A DNA stretch of 64,000 nt from Eustoma russellianum (Eukaryota > Streptophyta > Magnoliopsida > Gentianales > Gentianaceae): NCBI GenBank assembly GCA_036186865.1, contig AP025067.1, positions 15,045,778 to 15,109,777 of the forward strand, given 5' to 3'. The position numbers and the translations under genes were made by a program. How positions within the stretch are numbered: the stretch's first letter is position 1; each line of letters opens with the position of its first letter. Shown here piece by piece: positions 30,356 through 39,659 of the stretch. The notes under the pieces are model-generated. The model was not told the origin of the DNA. It searched no databases and was given only the letters and a program-made list of their open reading frames with translations.

Positions 30356-30671
30356 TTCCCATTCGGATGCAGAAGCAGATCCACGCTCAGACGAAAAAGA
30401 TTGAAATGCTACAGACCAAATAGCCCATTTAATCGAAGCAGCATATATTGATTCACGCACTACTGAGAATCCAACAGGGACAGCCTTGGTTGGCCATGCC
30501 AACATAGAGTCCACAAATACAAATTTAGACGAACAATCATCGATCGCACTCCCAGATAGCCATTTGAGTCAGGGGCCTCGAATCATTAGACGAACTCAGC
30601 CGCCTTCTCCCCGCTTGACCAGGTTATGTGCAGCGCACATCTCAAACTCTTTTGATCCTTTTTCCCAATGA
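30356..30671 (+). pseudogene. LINE-C ORF1 C-terminal remainder, frameshifted
   Basis: A Ser/Pro-rich tail ends PRLTRLCAAHISNSFDPFSQ with a TGA at 30,669-30,671 that overlaps the ORF2 ATG. LINE-A has the matching NSFDILSSQ ending. It is separated from the main ORF1 frame by an indel. Confidence 0.7.
30668..30671 (+). promoter_or_regulatory. ATGA stop/start overlap of LINE-C ORF1 and ORF2
   Basis: CCCAATGA: the ORF2 ATG and the ORF1 TGA share two bases. It is conserved in LINE-A, which suggests ORF2 is made by termination and reinitiation. Confidence 0.75.
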
Positions 30672-31426
30672 AACTCTTATTATGGAATGTTAGAGGAATT
30701 CGTAGTTCATTTCATAGGCTACTTTCATTAATTCGTAAGCATAATGTCTGTTTTCTAGTTATAATCGAACCCAAGCTCCGATCCAATGCTTTACAATCAT
30801 ATCAGTTGCAGTTTGGATTCTCTAATGCAATATCTGTGTGTAATGATCAAATGTGGTTTTTTTGGAAGGATGCATTTCTCGCTAGAGGAGACAAAGACTA
30901 TGGCAGTCAGCATCATTCCATAAAATTCCAATGGCGTATTACAGGCCAATGCTTCTGGTTTAGAGGAGTATATGGGAGGCATACAATTCTCCAGCGGCGA
31001 ACACTATGGGATGAATTACGGCATTTTCATACATCACTTGATATCCCTTGGCTTATCGGAGGAGACTTTAACACGTTTCGAACGCTGGAAGAAGATAGGG
31101 GCAGATCACAGCCGTCATTGTGTACGTTGCAGGACTTCAATGATTTTATTCTGCATTGTCAGTTACATGAGCTACAATTTCAAGGCTCATGCTTCACATG
31201 GTCAGATGGAAGAGGTCTAGGTCGTGTGTGGCGACGCTTAGACCGTTTGTTGAGTTCGGATTCTCTTGTTGATCTCTTCCCATATATGCAAGTTCAACAT
31301 CTCTCACGTGCCACCTCAGATCACTCTCCTTTGCTTCTAACATGCGACTTGGATGTCCCACGAGCACCATCCCGGTTTAGATATCTTGATGTTTGGGCAT
31401 CCATGCTGATTTTGATTCATTTGTGA
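30668..31426 (+). pseudogene. LINE-C ORF2 endonuclease
   Basis: It begins MKLLLWNVRGIRSSF, then VIIEPKLRS, GGDFNTFRTLEEDRGR, CFTWSDGRGLGRVWRRLDR and SDHSPLLLTC. These are the APE-type endonuclease motifs, including catalytic N, E, D and the SDH triplet, all intact. The frame is lost near 31,400 after RYLDVWAS, where a single-base change in frame joins it to the next block. Confidence 0.9.
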
Positions 31427-32252
31427 TACATAGATGGCAATCATACCCAACCGTGGGCGGCATGTGGGGATTAAATCATAAGTTATCACTTTTGAGTAAA
31501 GATTTATGTCAATGGAACAAAGATATATTTGGAAACATCTTTGATGCGATATCACTAGCAGAAACAGAAGTTAAAAGCGCAGAACGTGATTATGATGCTA
31601 ATCCCACGGAATCTACTCGATCCGTGTATCATCAGCGCATGGCTGAGCTACGACTGGCTCAAAAACGCACATATCTCTATTGGAAGCAAAAGGCCAACAT
31701 TAAGTGGTTGAAGGATGGGGATGCTAACACAGCTTTCTTTCACCAGACAGTTAAGCGTAAACGATGCCACCAGATGATCCGCAGAATCACTAAACAGGAT
31801 GGCACTATACTGGAGCAGCAAAGTGACATCCAAGCTGAGGCTATTAATTATTTTTCCCATCTCTTTGCTAAGGAGTCCATTTCAGAATGTGAATTAATTC
31901 TTCAACATATTCCATTGTTGATAACGGCAGATGATAACAGTATGTTGAAGGCCATTCCTTTGATGTCTGAGGTAAAAGAATCGGTGTGGGATCTCAGCCC
32001 CACAAGTGCAGCAGGTCTGGATGGCTACCCTGGCTCTTTTTACAGACGGTTTTGGCCCCATATCCAGAATGATGTTCATAAGGCATTTCAAGAATTCTTC
32101 TTGGGTATCTGAATGCCTAAGGCAGTGGCAGCAGCGTCCGTTATTTTGATACCTAAGGTTAGCAATCCCCAATCCTTCGCAGATTATAGACCGATAGGTC
32201 TAACAAATTTTCTTTCTAAGGCCATCACGAGGCTGATCGCTACCAGACTGGG
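31393..32252 (+). pseudogene. LINE-C ORF2 endonuclease-RT linker and RT N-terminus
   Basis: It reads WNKDIFGNIFDAISLAE, MAELRLAQKRTYLYWKQKA, WLKDGDANTAFFHQTVK and WDLSPTSAAGLDGYPG. A TGA at 32,110-32,112 interrupts it. The frame then continues SVILIPKVSNPQSFADYRPI, GLTNFLSKAITRLIATRLG. A second frameshift near 32,265 leads into the RT core. These are the RT blocks before the palm. Confidence 0.87.
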
Positions 32253-32765
32253 ATGCATCTTGCCAGAATAATATCTCCTGAGCAGGCGGGTTTTATGAAA
32301 GGCCGCAATATCACAGAGCAGGTATTATTGACACAGGAAATGGTTCATGTACTAGATAAGCAAACACGAGGAGGACAAGTTCTTATCAAATTAGACATGG
32401 CAAAAGCTTTTGATAGGGTGAGTTGGAAATATCTTCAGCAGCTGTTGCAATGCATGGGTATGGATGCTCGATTGGTTCGTATTATCATCAATAACTTGCA
32501 CAGCACGTCATGCTCGATTTTGCTCAATGGCACTTTGACAGAATCATTTCCTATTGGTAGGGGGGTTAAGCAGGGGGATCCTCTATCCCCTTTACTTTTT
32601 ATTTTGTCATCTGAAGGATTTACACGAGGACTGAATCATCTTATACGAACGGGAGAGCTTAAGGGATTTAGCGCAGGCCGGACTCCTTGTATTTCACATT
32701 TGGGATTTGTAGACGACTTATTAATTTTCCTTAATGGTAAACCGCGAAACTTATCAAAATTTTGA
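32253..32765 (+). pseudogene. LINE-C ORF2 reverse transcriptase palm
   Basis: ISPEQAGFMKGRNITEQV, LIKLDMAKAFDRVSW (first Asp), GVKQGDPLSPLLFILSSEGF and SHLGFVDDLLIFLNG. The FVDD catalytic pair is at 32,706-32,717. The frame ends at TGA 32,763-32,765 and continues six bases on, so a single nonsense codon is the break. Confidence 0.9.
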
Positions 32766-32771
32766 AAGTTT

Positions 32772-34520
32772 TTGGATATATATCAGAAAGCCTCGGGTCA
32801 ATTGGTAAACTATAATAAAAGTCAATTTGTTGTGAGACAAGGGGCCTCGGTGGCTCAGGCGTCCACTGCATTAGGGATGCGATCTACATCGCTGCCTATC
32901 AAATATTTGGGTTCATACTTATACAAGGGAATAAATAAAGCCAGGTATTGCTCCAATCTTCTAGCTCATTTTGACGCTAAGTTATCGTCTTGGTCTACCA
33001 ATTTCTTGTCCATGGCGGGCAGGCTAACTCTTATCAAACATGTCCTTAATACATTGCCCACACATCTCATCGCCAGCTCTAGATTGCCTAAGGGCATCAT
33101 ACATATTCTCAATAGTCGAATGGCATCCTTTCTATGGAAAGGTCGTCATCATTGGCAATCTTGGCCTACTATATGTCAATCACATGAAGCGGGTGGTTTA
33201 GGCATTCGATCTCTTTTGCATGTCCAGCAGGCATATGATTGTCAAATATGGTGGCAGTACTTTACTTCAAACAATCTTTGGGCAGACTTTTGTCGATCCA
33301 GATATGGTCATCGTTCTTCCATCTATTCACATATTTATGACTCATCAACATGGAAGCGCATAGCACGCACGCATGGGTTCATGGAGGGGCATACTACCAT
33401 AATCAATGGATTGTTGCACTGGACACCAGAAGAGAATGGTCAATTTTCAATTCGGTCTGCATACAATTTGATATCAGCTCGGCTGCCCAAAGAGGAAGCA
33501 AAGTACATTTGGTGGAAAAATACGCATCCAAGACAAAAGGTCTTACTTTGGCGTCTTTGGCATTGCTCGCTTCCAATGGTGAACAACTTCAGAGGATGGA
33601 TCACAGTTTATCCCTCTCAATGTATCTTTTGTCGGCAATATCATGACTCCCAAGATCATGTGTTCTTGCATTGCCCGCTTATTCGCCCTCTTTGGGTTGA
33701 CATGTCTATCACATTTCATGGCCTGTTGCCTCTCTCGCGTACAATCAAAGGACATTTGCTTCGATGGTGGCATAGGTCGTCATCCGAAACAATGGCAGGT
33801 CAGCTCACTGCCGTAGTTCCTTCTATTACGGTGTGGGAAATATGGAAAATGTACACTTCCTGTAGGTTTGGCAAAGAATCTTTTGATTATGATCGACTTT
33901 ACACGAAGCTCAAAGGTTCAATTTACACGTGGTGTGCCTCAGTCAATGGGAAGAAATTTGCCCGCAACATACCACATCTAGTGGCTCAACGCTTTTCTCC
34001 ACCATTGCGCGTGAAACGCTCCACTATAGTTGGATGGAGATTTCCACCATCAGGCAAGCTAAAACTAAATGTGGATGCGGCTGTAGGTAAACACATGTCA
34101 GCGGGGGCGGCCATACTTCGGACGTGCCAGGGTTCGTTTCATTCAGCCATCAGTTTTCCACTACCACTTTTGAGTCCTCTACGGGCTAAGATTCACGCTT
34201 TGACGATTGCGCTCATGTACTACGCTCAGCATCATGACAGTCTCATAGTTGAAACGGACTGTCAATCTGTGCTCACCTTGTTGGCTGATCAAGATCGAAT
34301 CACAGGACTGCTATCATCGGACATTGCTCGGGCATCACAATTTCTCATACTCAATAATTCTACACTTCAATATTGCCCACGAGAAGCTAATTTGGCACCG
34401 CATAAGCTTGCCAGATATGGATATCACTCTCCTGGTCTCATTCGCTACTTTTCGGTCCAAGCCTTGCCATGTGAGGTACGGGGTGCATTGTATGTGGACC
34501 GTCATCTGCCAACACTTTGA
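32772..34520 (+). pseudogene. LINE-C ORF2 C-terminal half: RT thumb, zf-RVT, RNase H
   Basis: 582 open residues in the same frame as the palm. Visible are KASGQLVNYNKSQ, LPIKYLGSYLYKGI, AGRLTLIKHVLNTLP and MASFLWKGRHHWQSWPTICQ. A Cys/His zinc segment follows (CIFCRQYHDSQDHVFLHCP). The RNase H domain begins GKLKLNVDAAVGKH, with SPLRAKIHAL and LIVETDCQS. The second catalytic acid appears lost: the Glu of LRAEL in LINE-A is Lys here. The final REANLAPHKLARYG motif is kept. It would have removed RNA from the cDNA hybrid. Confidence 0.9.
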
Positions 34521-35270
34521 CTTTGATCCATGACAGCCCACTTTCATTATAGTTGCCTGTGTTTTCGAACGCGGGCAACCTCGGTGCGTTTATCCTTCGT
34601 CTATATGACTCTTACGCGTGCTGCTCCTTTTATTGATTTTACAATGTTTCGGCTCACTTTTGCTCTTGTATCTGTTTTTTCATGGTGGCGCATCCAAATA
34701 CTGCCCGCATGGAACTTCCTGCACATAGTCTGGCGGCTGGAAACGGAATCATGCATAGCTTTTTCTTGTGTCTTGTCGTCTTGGTTTTCATGCCAGGACG
34801 ACTCCGGTATGTTTTGTCTTTCATCTGGTCTACTGCTGCTTACAAACGTCTTGTTGCTCCTAAAGACTCTTCTCCCTGTTTCTGAGGTGCTCGTCATTAT
34901 AAAGCCACATACTCTTGGCAAGCTCTTCCGGGACGCTCAACAATGTCAAGTGCGGCCACGCAATGTATCAAGCCTCCACAAACGACATTCCAGCATCTTC
35001 CACATCATATCACAAAATTTCATTCACGTATTCATTCACATATACGATATGCGCTATTTCCCGACGAATAAATATGTACGCTTTTTCCTTCGTCAAGGTT
35101 TTATCCACAAGGGTGGTTTTACTTGACAAGGTTTTAATACGGCATATCATATTCGATTGGAGAAGCGCCATCATTAGAGATTTGTATTATGTTTTTTCGT
35201 ATACTGACTTTTGTAATATGGCTTTTCTCCGCCATAAGTGAGAAATTAAATAAAATATTCTTTTCATAAA
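34521..35270 (+). other. LINE-C 3' untranslated region
   Basis: About 0.75 kb without a supported gene. Its last 200 bases match LINE-A 972-1,190, ending CTCCGCCATAAGTGAG followed by an A-rich run and TA repeats. The best candidate for the RT recognition site is this shared end. Confidence 0.8.
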
Positions 35271-35413
35271 AAAAATATATGTATATATATATATATGTAT
35301 ATATGTATATATATATTAATGAAAGACGGGTGGTACCGTCCGGCGATACATACATACATACATATATACATACATACATATATATATACACACACACACA
35401 CACATATATATAA
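35271..35413. repeat. TA, TACA and CA microsatellites with a short LINE-end-like motif
   Basis: Mixed TA/TG, TACA and CA repeats. At 35,323-35,342 they contain AAAGACGGGTGGTACCGTCC, an inverted near copy of the motif at about 29,107-29,126. Nothing else is seen. Confidence 0.9.
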
Positions 35414-35424
35414 GAATGGTTGAC

Positions 35425-36125
35425 GATGGAAGAAGCATGGTTGATGACTTTCTCCAGCCTACCCGTCTACCCATGCACTTATCTGTGCCTCTTGGACCTC
35501 AAAAATGTTAACTCAATATGGTGCTTCAACAAAAGTTTGTGGAACAACCTGCTCGGACTTCAAATCGATAAATGCAATTTTGTCACTTCTAGGACTCTTA
35601 GAACATAACCAACATATCTTAGAATCTATCATATTTTTCCCAACATATGGAAAACGTGTCCCAAGAAACCCCACAATAAATTTCACAGCAAATCAATGCC
35701 CACAACAAGGCAAAACAAAGTCTAAATCTTGATTTAAGCTGAAACCGGTGATTTTGAGGAAGAAGCACGGTTGACTGACTTTCCCTAACCCATCCATCCA
35801 CCAAGGCTCTTTTTTGTGCATCTTGGACTACATAATAATAATCCAATTTGGACCTTCAACAAAAGTTTCTAGAATAATCCATTTGGACTTCAATTCGGTT
35901 TTTGGCAATTTCGTCACGTTTAGAACTCTTAGAACTTAACCAACATGTCATAGACTCCATGCTATCCTTTCCAATTGACGGAAGACATGTAGAAGGTACT
36001 ATAATACCACAAAAAAGTTTAAGGAAAATCAATGAAAAAAGCAAGACTAAGCAAACCCTAAATCTTCATTTGAGCTCAAGCCGATGATTCTAATGGAAGA
36101 AACATGGTTGACTTTTTCTCCAGTC
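35425..36125. repeat. Tandem repeat of about 0.33 kb, two units and the start of a third
   Basis: Each unit opens with GAAGAA-CAYGGTTGA-type sequence (35,425; 35,757; 36,092). Each includes a CAACAAAAGTTT segment, a GGACTTCAA segment, a GGACTCTTAGAA/GAACTCTTAGAAC segment and an AATCTTSATTT segment. The units are diverged. No gene is seen. Confidence 0.75.
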
Positions 36126-37573
36126 CACTTATGAGGCATAGGTGCTAGGTAGCAACAAAGGTGAGGCAAGTCGAGGTCCAGCGGTAAGAAGCATGGCAAA
36201 GAGCTTGAGCCAAGAAGTTGATGCATTCTTGTTCAGACATGTGCTAGACGAGCCTATTAACAAAGGTGGGTCGTTGGGTTCACCTACTTGACCCCAACCT
36301 TTGAGTTCTTATGTGTTGTAACATATATGAGTCATTTGTACTATTTCTTTCATTTTTTGAGTCGTTTGTTTAAAGTTTCTAGTTTGTAAAGGTTGTCGTT
36401 TTGGTTTTGCATGACCAAACCTTGAGTCATTTACCTTGTTAAGGCTTTAGAGTTTTTTATTATGTGTCAATTTTTATTAGATTGGTTTAAGGTCTTGTAA
36501 GGTTGTTGGAGACGTTTGAAGACCAAAGGATTTGAAGAGAAGCAAGCCCATTTCGGAATGTGATTTTCTGACAGGAACAGTTTTTATAAAACGGTCGTAT
36601 CTCTTCAACCACAAGAGCAAATCATGTGATTCAAGTTGCATTGGAAATACAAGACAAAGATCTAAAACTTTCATGCTTTGCACCTTTCCAAGATCTGTTG
36701 TCGTAATAGCCAAACAACAGCATTGATGTTCAAGTATTGTTTTTGGCGAATTCTGTAACACTCTTTTAGTAATTTGGACTTATCTCTTCAATGCATGGGC
36801 CAAATTAAGAGATCATTTTATGGTTTTTTTTCTACACTCAATGGGATACAATTTCGAGTTGCAAGTGATCAAAAAATAGGACACAACTCAGACAAGTTTT
36901 CAGCACCCATATTGAAAACATTTTGGACCCAAACTTTGGAGGGCCATAGAACTCATCCCATGTCCAAATGAAGTGATCCAAAAGTCCAAATGAATGTCAG
37001 AACATGATCTACAATTTTTAAGAAGGGATAAGCACCAGAATCATCTTCTAGAAGGGTCAAACCGTTTGGCAACAGGTTGCACATTTCTAGTCTTTTTTAT
37101 CCTTTTGACTATCCACTTAAGTAGCCTTTTCTTTAGCATGGTAGACTAGATTTTTTTTTGTCTTTTTGGCCCTATTTATGGGGTCCTAGCAAGCCATAAC
37201 ATATAAAAAATTTTGAGAATTAATCCGAAAGAGTTCTCTGGCAAAATCAGCCTACTTTCTCTTCACAAATACTTGTGAATTTTGCTTTGATTTTCTTAAG
37301 AACAACTTGAATGTTTTCTTTGTTTCTTTGAAGATCAAAGTTAGAATCTAATCAAAGTGTAAGTAACCTTGTGGGGGATATCCAAGATCAGAGATGTGGC
37401 CGTCAAAGAGGGTGCAAACTTGCTTGGGAAACGGGTAACTTTTGAAGGAGGAAGGCTCAGACAAAAACCTTGGTGACCAATGGCTAGGAGGAATTAAACC
37501 CTTGCCTATAACCGTTAGGGATCCAAATGTTAAAGAGACAATCCGCACAAGGCGTGACAACCATGCATGAGTT

Positions 37574-37585
37574 TGGTATCCGAGC
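37574..37585 (+). promoter_or_regulatory. Gypsy-4 primer-binding site, one mismatch
   Basis: TGGTATCCGAGC differs by one base from the initiator-Met type TGGTATCAGAGC. It lies six bases after a CA that could end the LTR (37,566-37,567). Confidence 0.65.
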
Positions 37586-37746
37586 ATAGGTTCTCCTTCA
37601 ATCTATCCTTCATTTTGTGTCTTTTGTGTCTTCATCTTTGAGTCATCAAAAAACCTGTCCCAAAATTTAAAAAAAAATTCAGCCTTAAAGATTTCATCCT
37701 TGTAGCTGTTTTATTTATATAAAAAAAGACTTCTCATTATCAATAC

Positions 37747-37855
37747 CTTGACATATTGGACAAAGGACCAAAATTTTCTTGACATATTGGACACTTCGGA
37801 CCTATTGGACCATATTGGACATTTTGGACTATTTGGACATGCTGGACAGGACCAA
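37747..37855. repeat. Degenerate ATTGGAC short tandem repeat
   Basis: About eight irregular copies of a phrase like CATATTGGAC/TTTGGAC in the Gypsy-4 leader. A-rich simple sequence follows at 38,400-38,460. Confidence 0.75.
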
Positions 37856-38655
37856 ACACCGAAATTCCTTGGACATATTGACAAAGGACCGTGACATAGT
37901 AGAGTTACCTAGAGAAGGACCATATACAAGGATAAGGACAATCTTTAAAATATCTTAAAACATCCAAAAGATTGCATCTTTATTGTTTTTTCGGACTCTT
38001 TTTGTTTGGTTTACTTTGTCTTGTATCCATTCTTGCTTGAATACATACTTGGATATTAGGATCGTTCCATAGAGGGATTTCATTTAAGCCACACTTATAT
38101 TGCTTCTACTAGTCTAAAAAGCTAACGTTGTACACTTTAAATCTTTATTTCTATTGAAGCTCTTAGTCATACTTGGATTCGTGCATCTTACTTGCATTGT
38201 GTGTTGTGTTTATTGATGCATACAAGTCATCCATACTCATACAAGCCTTACACTACAAAAGATTGAGTTTCCTTTCACAAGAACATTTTTAAACATCCTT
38301 TTGAATAAGATTAGGCTTATAACAAGGAAAAATTAGAGCAAGAAGGTTGTTGTGTTCTTTGATTAATCCTTTGGTTACTTCCTTTGAGTTTCTTGTATTT
38401 CAGGAGAAAAAAAGAGAACATCAAAAAAAGAAAAAAAAAGGCATTACAAAAAAAGAAGTACAAAACAACCATTATTCAAAAGGGCAATTTGAATTGCTTC
38501 AGTAAGTATCCTTGCACCATCAAAACACAAGACTTCCTACAACACCCACGACCAAAAAGACACCCTTTTATACGACTCTATACACTTCTTCCTTTATGCA
38601 TCTCGGACATTACATACATGTGATTGATTGCATTGAGTCTAATTGTGGTTAAGGA

Positions 38656-38668
38656 TTGCCCAAGGTAA
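38656..38668 (+). promoter_or_regulatory. Conserved leader stem-loop (Gypsy-4 copy)
   Basis: TTGCC-CAA-GGTAA, 5-bp stem with one G-U pair, then CCCC and TTCTTTTGGTTCAG, as in Element-2 and Gypsy-1. Confidence 0.55.
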
Positions 38669-39045
38669 CCCCTTAGCAATTCTTTTGGTTCAGCCCTTTA
38701 CATCACATTTGGTTTCATATTTTCTAGAATCTTAGAGTTTGTCCAAGTGTGTTGTGTGTCCTTGTTTCGAAGATTTGCACTAGATGTTGAAGACCTCCAC
38801 GTTGTTGCTCATATTGGTTGTTCTAGCCCACGATTGGATTAGAGGCACAAGAAAATAGAGATAAAAGGCTTGTAAGGTTTGTAAGGACCTAAAGAGGGGA
38901 GGTAAAAGCCTTGAGTGTCAAAATACAAGTGAGAAAGGACAAGCACAAGTTGAAATTCTATTTTACACTAACATAACAAATCTTCTCTCCTCTTTGTGTT
39001 AGATTTCCTTTTCTTTGTTTTCTTTTGATTTGGTTTCAGGTTTAG

Positions 39046-39241
39046 ATGGATAATACACTGTTTAGGAATTCCAACACTCCCCCACCTTTCGAGGATATGG
39101 GGAATCATGTAGCAGAGAAAAATGTGCTTGGAATGCTTAGAAGGAGTACAGAGAGGTTACACTTAGTGGAGGCCGACAAGCCACCCCCAAACATCTCAAA
39201 CCATGGAAGTGGCTCCATTGTCAGAAACATGGCTACCCAAT
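39046..39241 (+). pseudogene. Gypsy-4 gag start, truncated
   Basis: The ATG follows GGTTTCAGGTTTAG, an acceptor-like site. About 65 residues begin MDNTLFRNSNTPPPFEDMGN and include a Lys/Arg/Leu helix. The frame is cut where copia LTR sequence begins. Calling it gag rests on its place in the element and not on a recognised domain. Confidence 0.5.
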
Positions 39242-39530
39242 AGTACCGCATTTCTTCTTCAAAGCATTCTGCATTCCACTACGATACAATCCACACGAGA
39301 AATCAGTATACCTTTAACAGGTTCGTCGATGTTCCTACGTTGTAGTGCCACTCGTATGAACGAAAATCGTTGTATCCTGGGAGACGTTTGTTCCATCCGG
39401 TTTGGCACAGTATACCGGAGCAATTCGTCTTAAGGACAGAGTCCTTATACTCGCCTCGGTTTTACTTGCATTTTTGTTGTCAATTTACTCACATGCACAC
39501 AGTGCACTTATTCTGATTACAGTGCTGACA
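39242..39530 (+). repeat. Copia-1 5' LTR, 3' portion only
   Basis: Equivalent to 45,057-45,345 and ending ACAGTGCTGACA. The first about 860 bp of the LTR, including the TATA box, are missing. The junction follows Gypsy-4 gag. Confidence 0.9.
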
Positions 39531-39659
39531 ATCTTAAGACGAATTTCGATATATACTGTAATCTGGTTCGGTTTCTGTTTGCATATGCGGCTTCTGTTTG
39601 TACGACACTAATTGGTTTCGTGTTCTGTTTTCTGTATTGCATTTAACAGAAACTGAAAT
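39531..39659 (+). other. Copia-1 leader
   Basis: 129 bases from the LTR end to the ATG. I see no standard TGGTATCAGAGC primer site; the bases after the LTR are ATCTTAAGACG. Either another primer is used or the site has diverged. Confidence 0.6.

Larger units (their letters stand above)
29227..35270 (+). mobile_element. LINE-C, near full-length L1-type LINE
   Basis: About 6 kb with a 112-bp GC-rich 5' leader, ORF1, ORF2 (endonuclease, RT, zf-RVT, RNase H), a roughly 0.75-kb 3' UTR and an A-rich then TA-rich tail. TA-rich repeats flank both ends, so no target duplication can be read. It is inactive: ORF1 has one frameshift and ORF2 has two frameshifts and two stops. It is the most complete LINE here and the reference for LINE-A and LINE-B. 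Confidence 0.92.
36126..39241 (+). mobile_element. Gypsy-4: 5' portion of a gypsy-family element
   Basis: A plus-strand element remnant: LTR-like sequence up to about 37,567, a diverged PBS, a leader with the family stem-loop (38,656) and a gag start at 39,046. It is cut at 39,241 by the truncated copia LTR. No 3' LTR is seen and the left LTR boundary cannot be fixed. The tandem repeats at 35,425-36,125 might belong to it. Confidence 0.65.

Noticed and set aside
34530..35126. A 198-residue ORF after LINE-C ORF2
   Set aside because: It lies in the LINE 3' UTR and overlaps the segment shared with LINE-A, where the frame is not kept.
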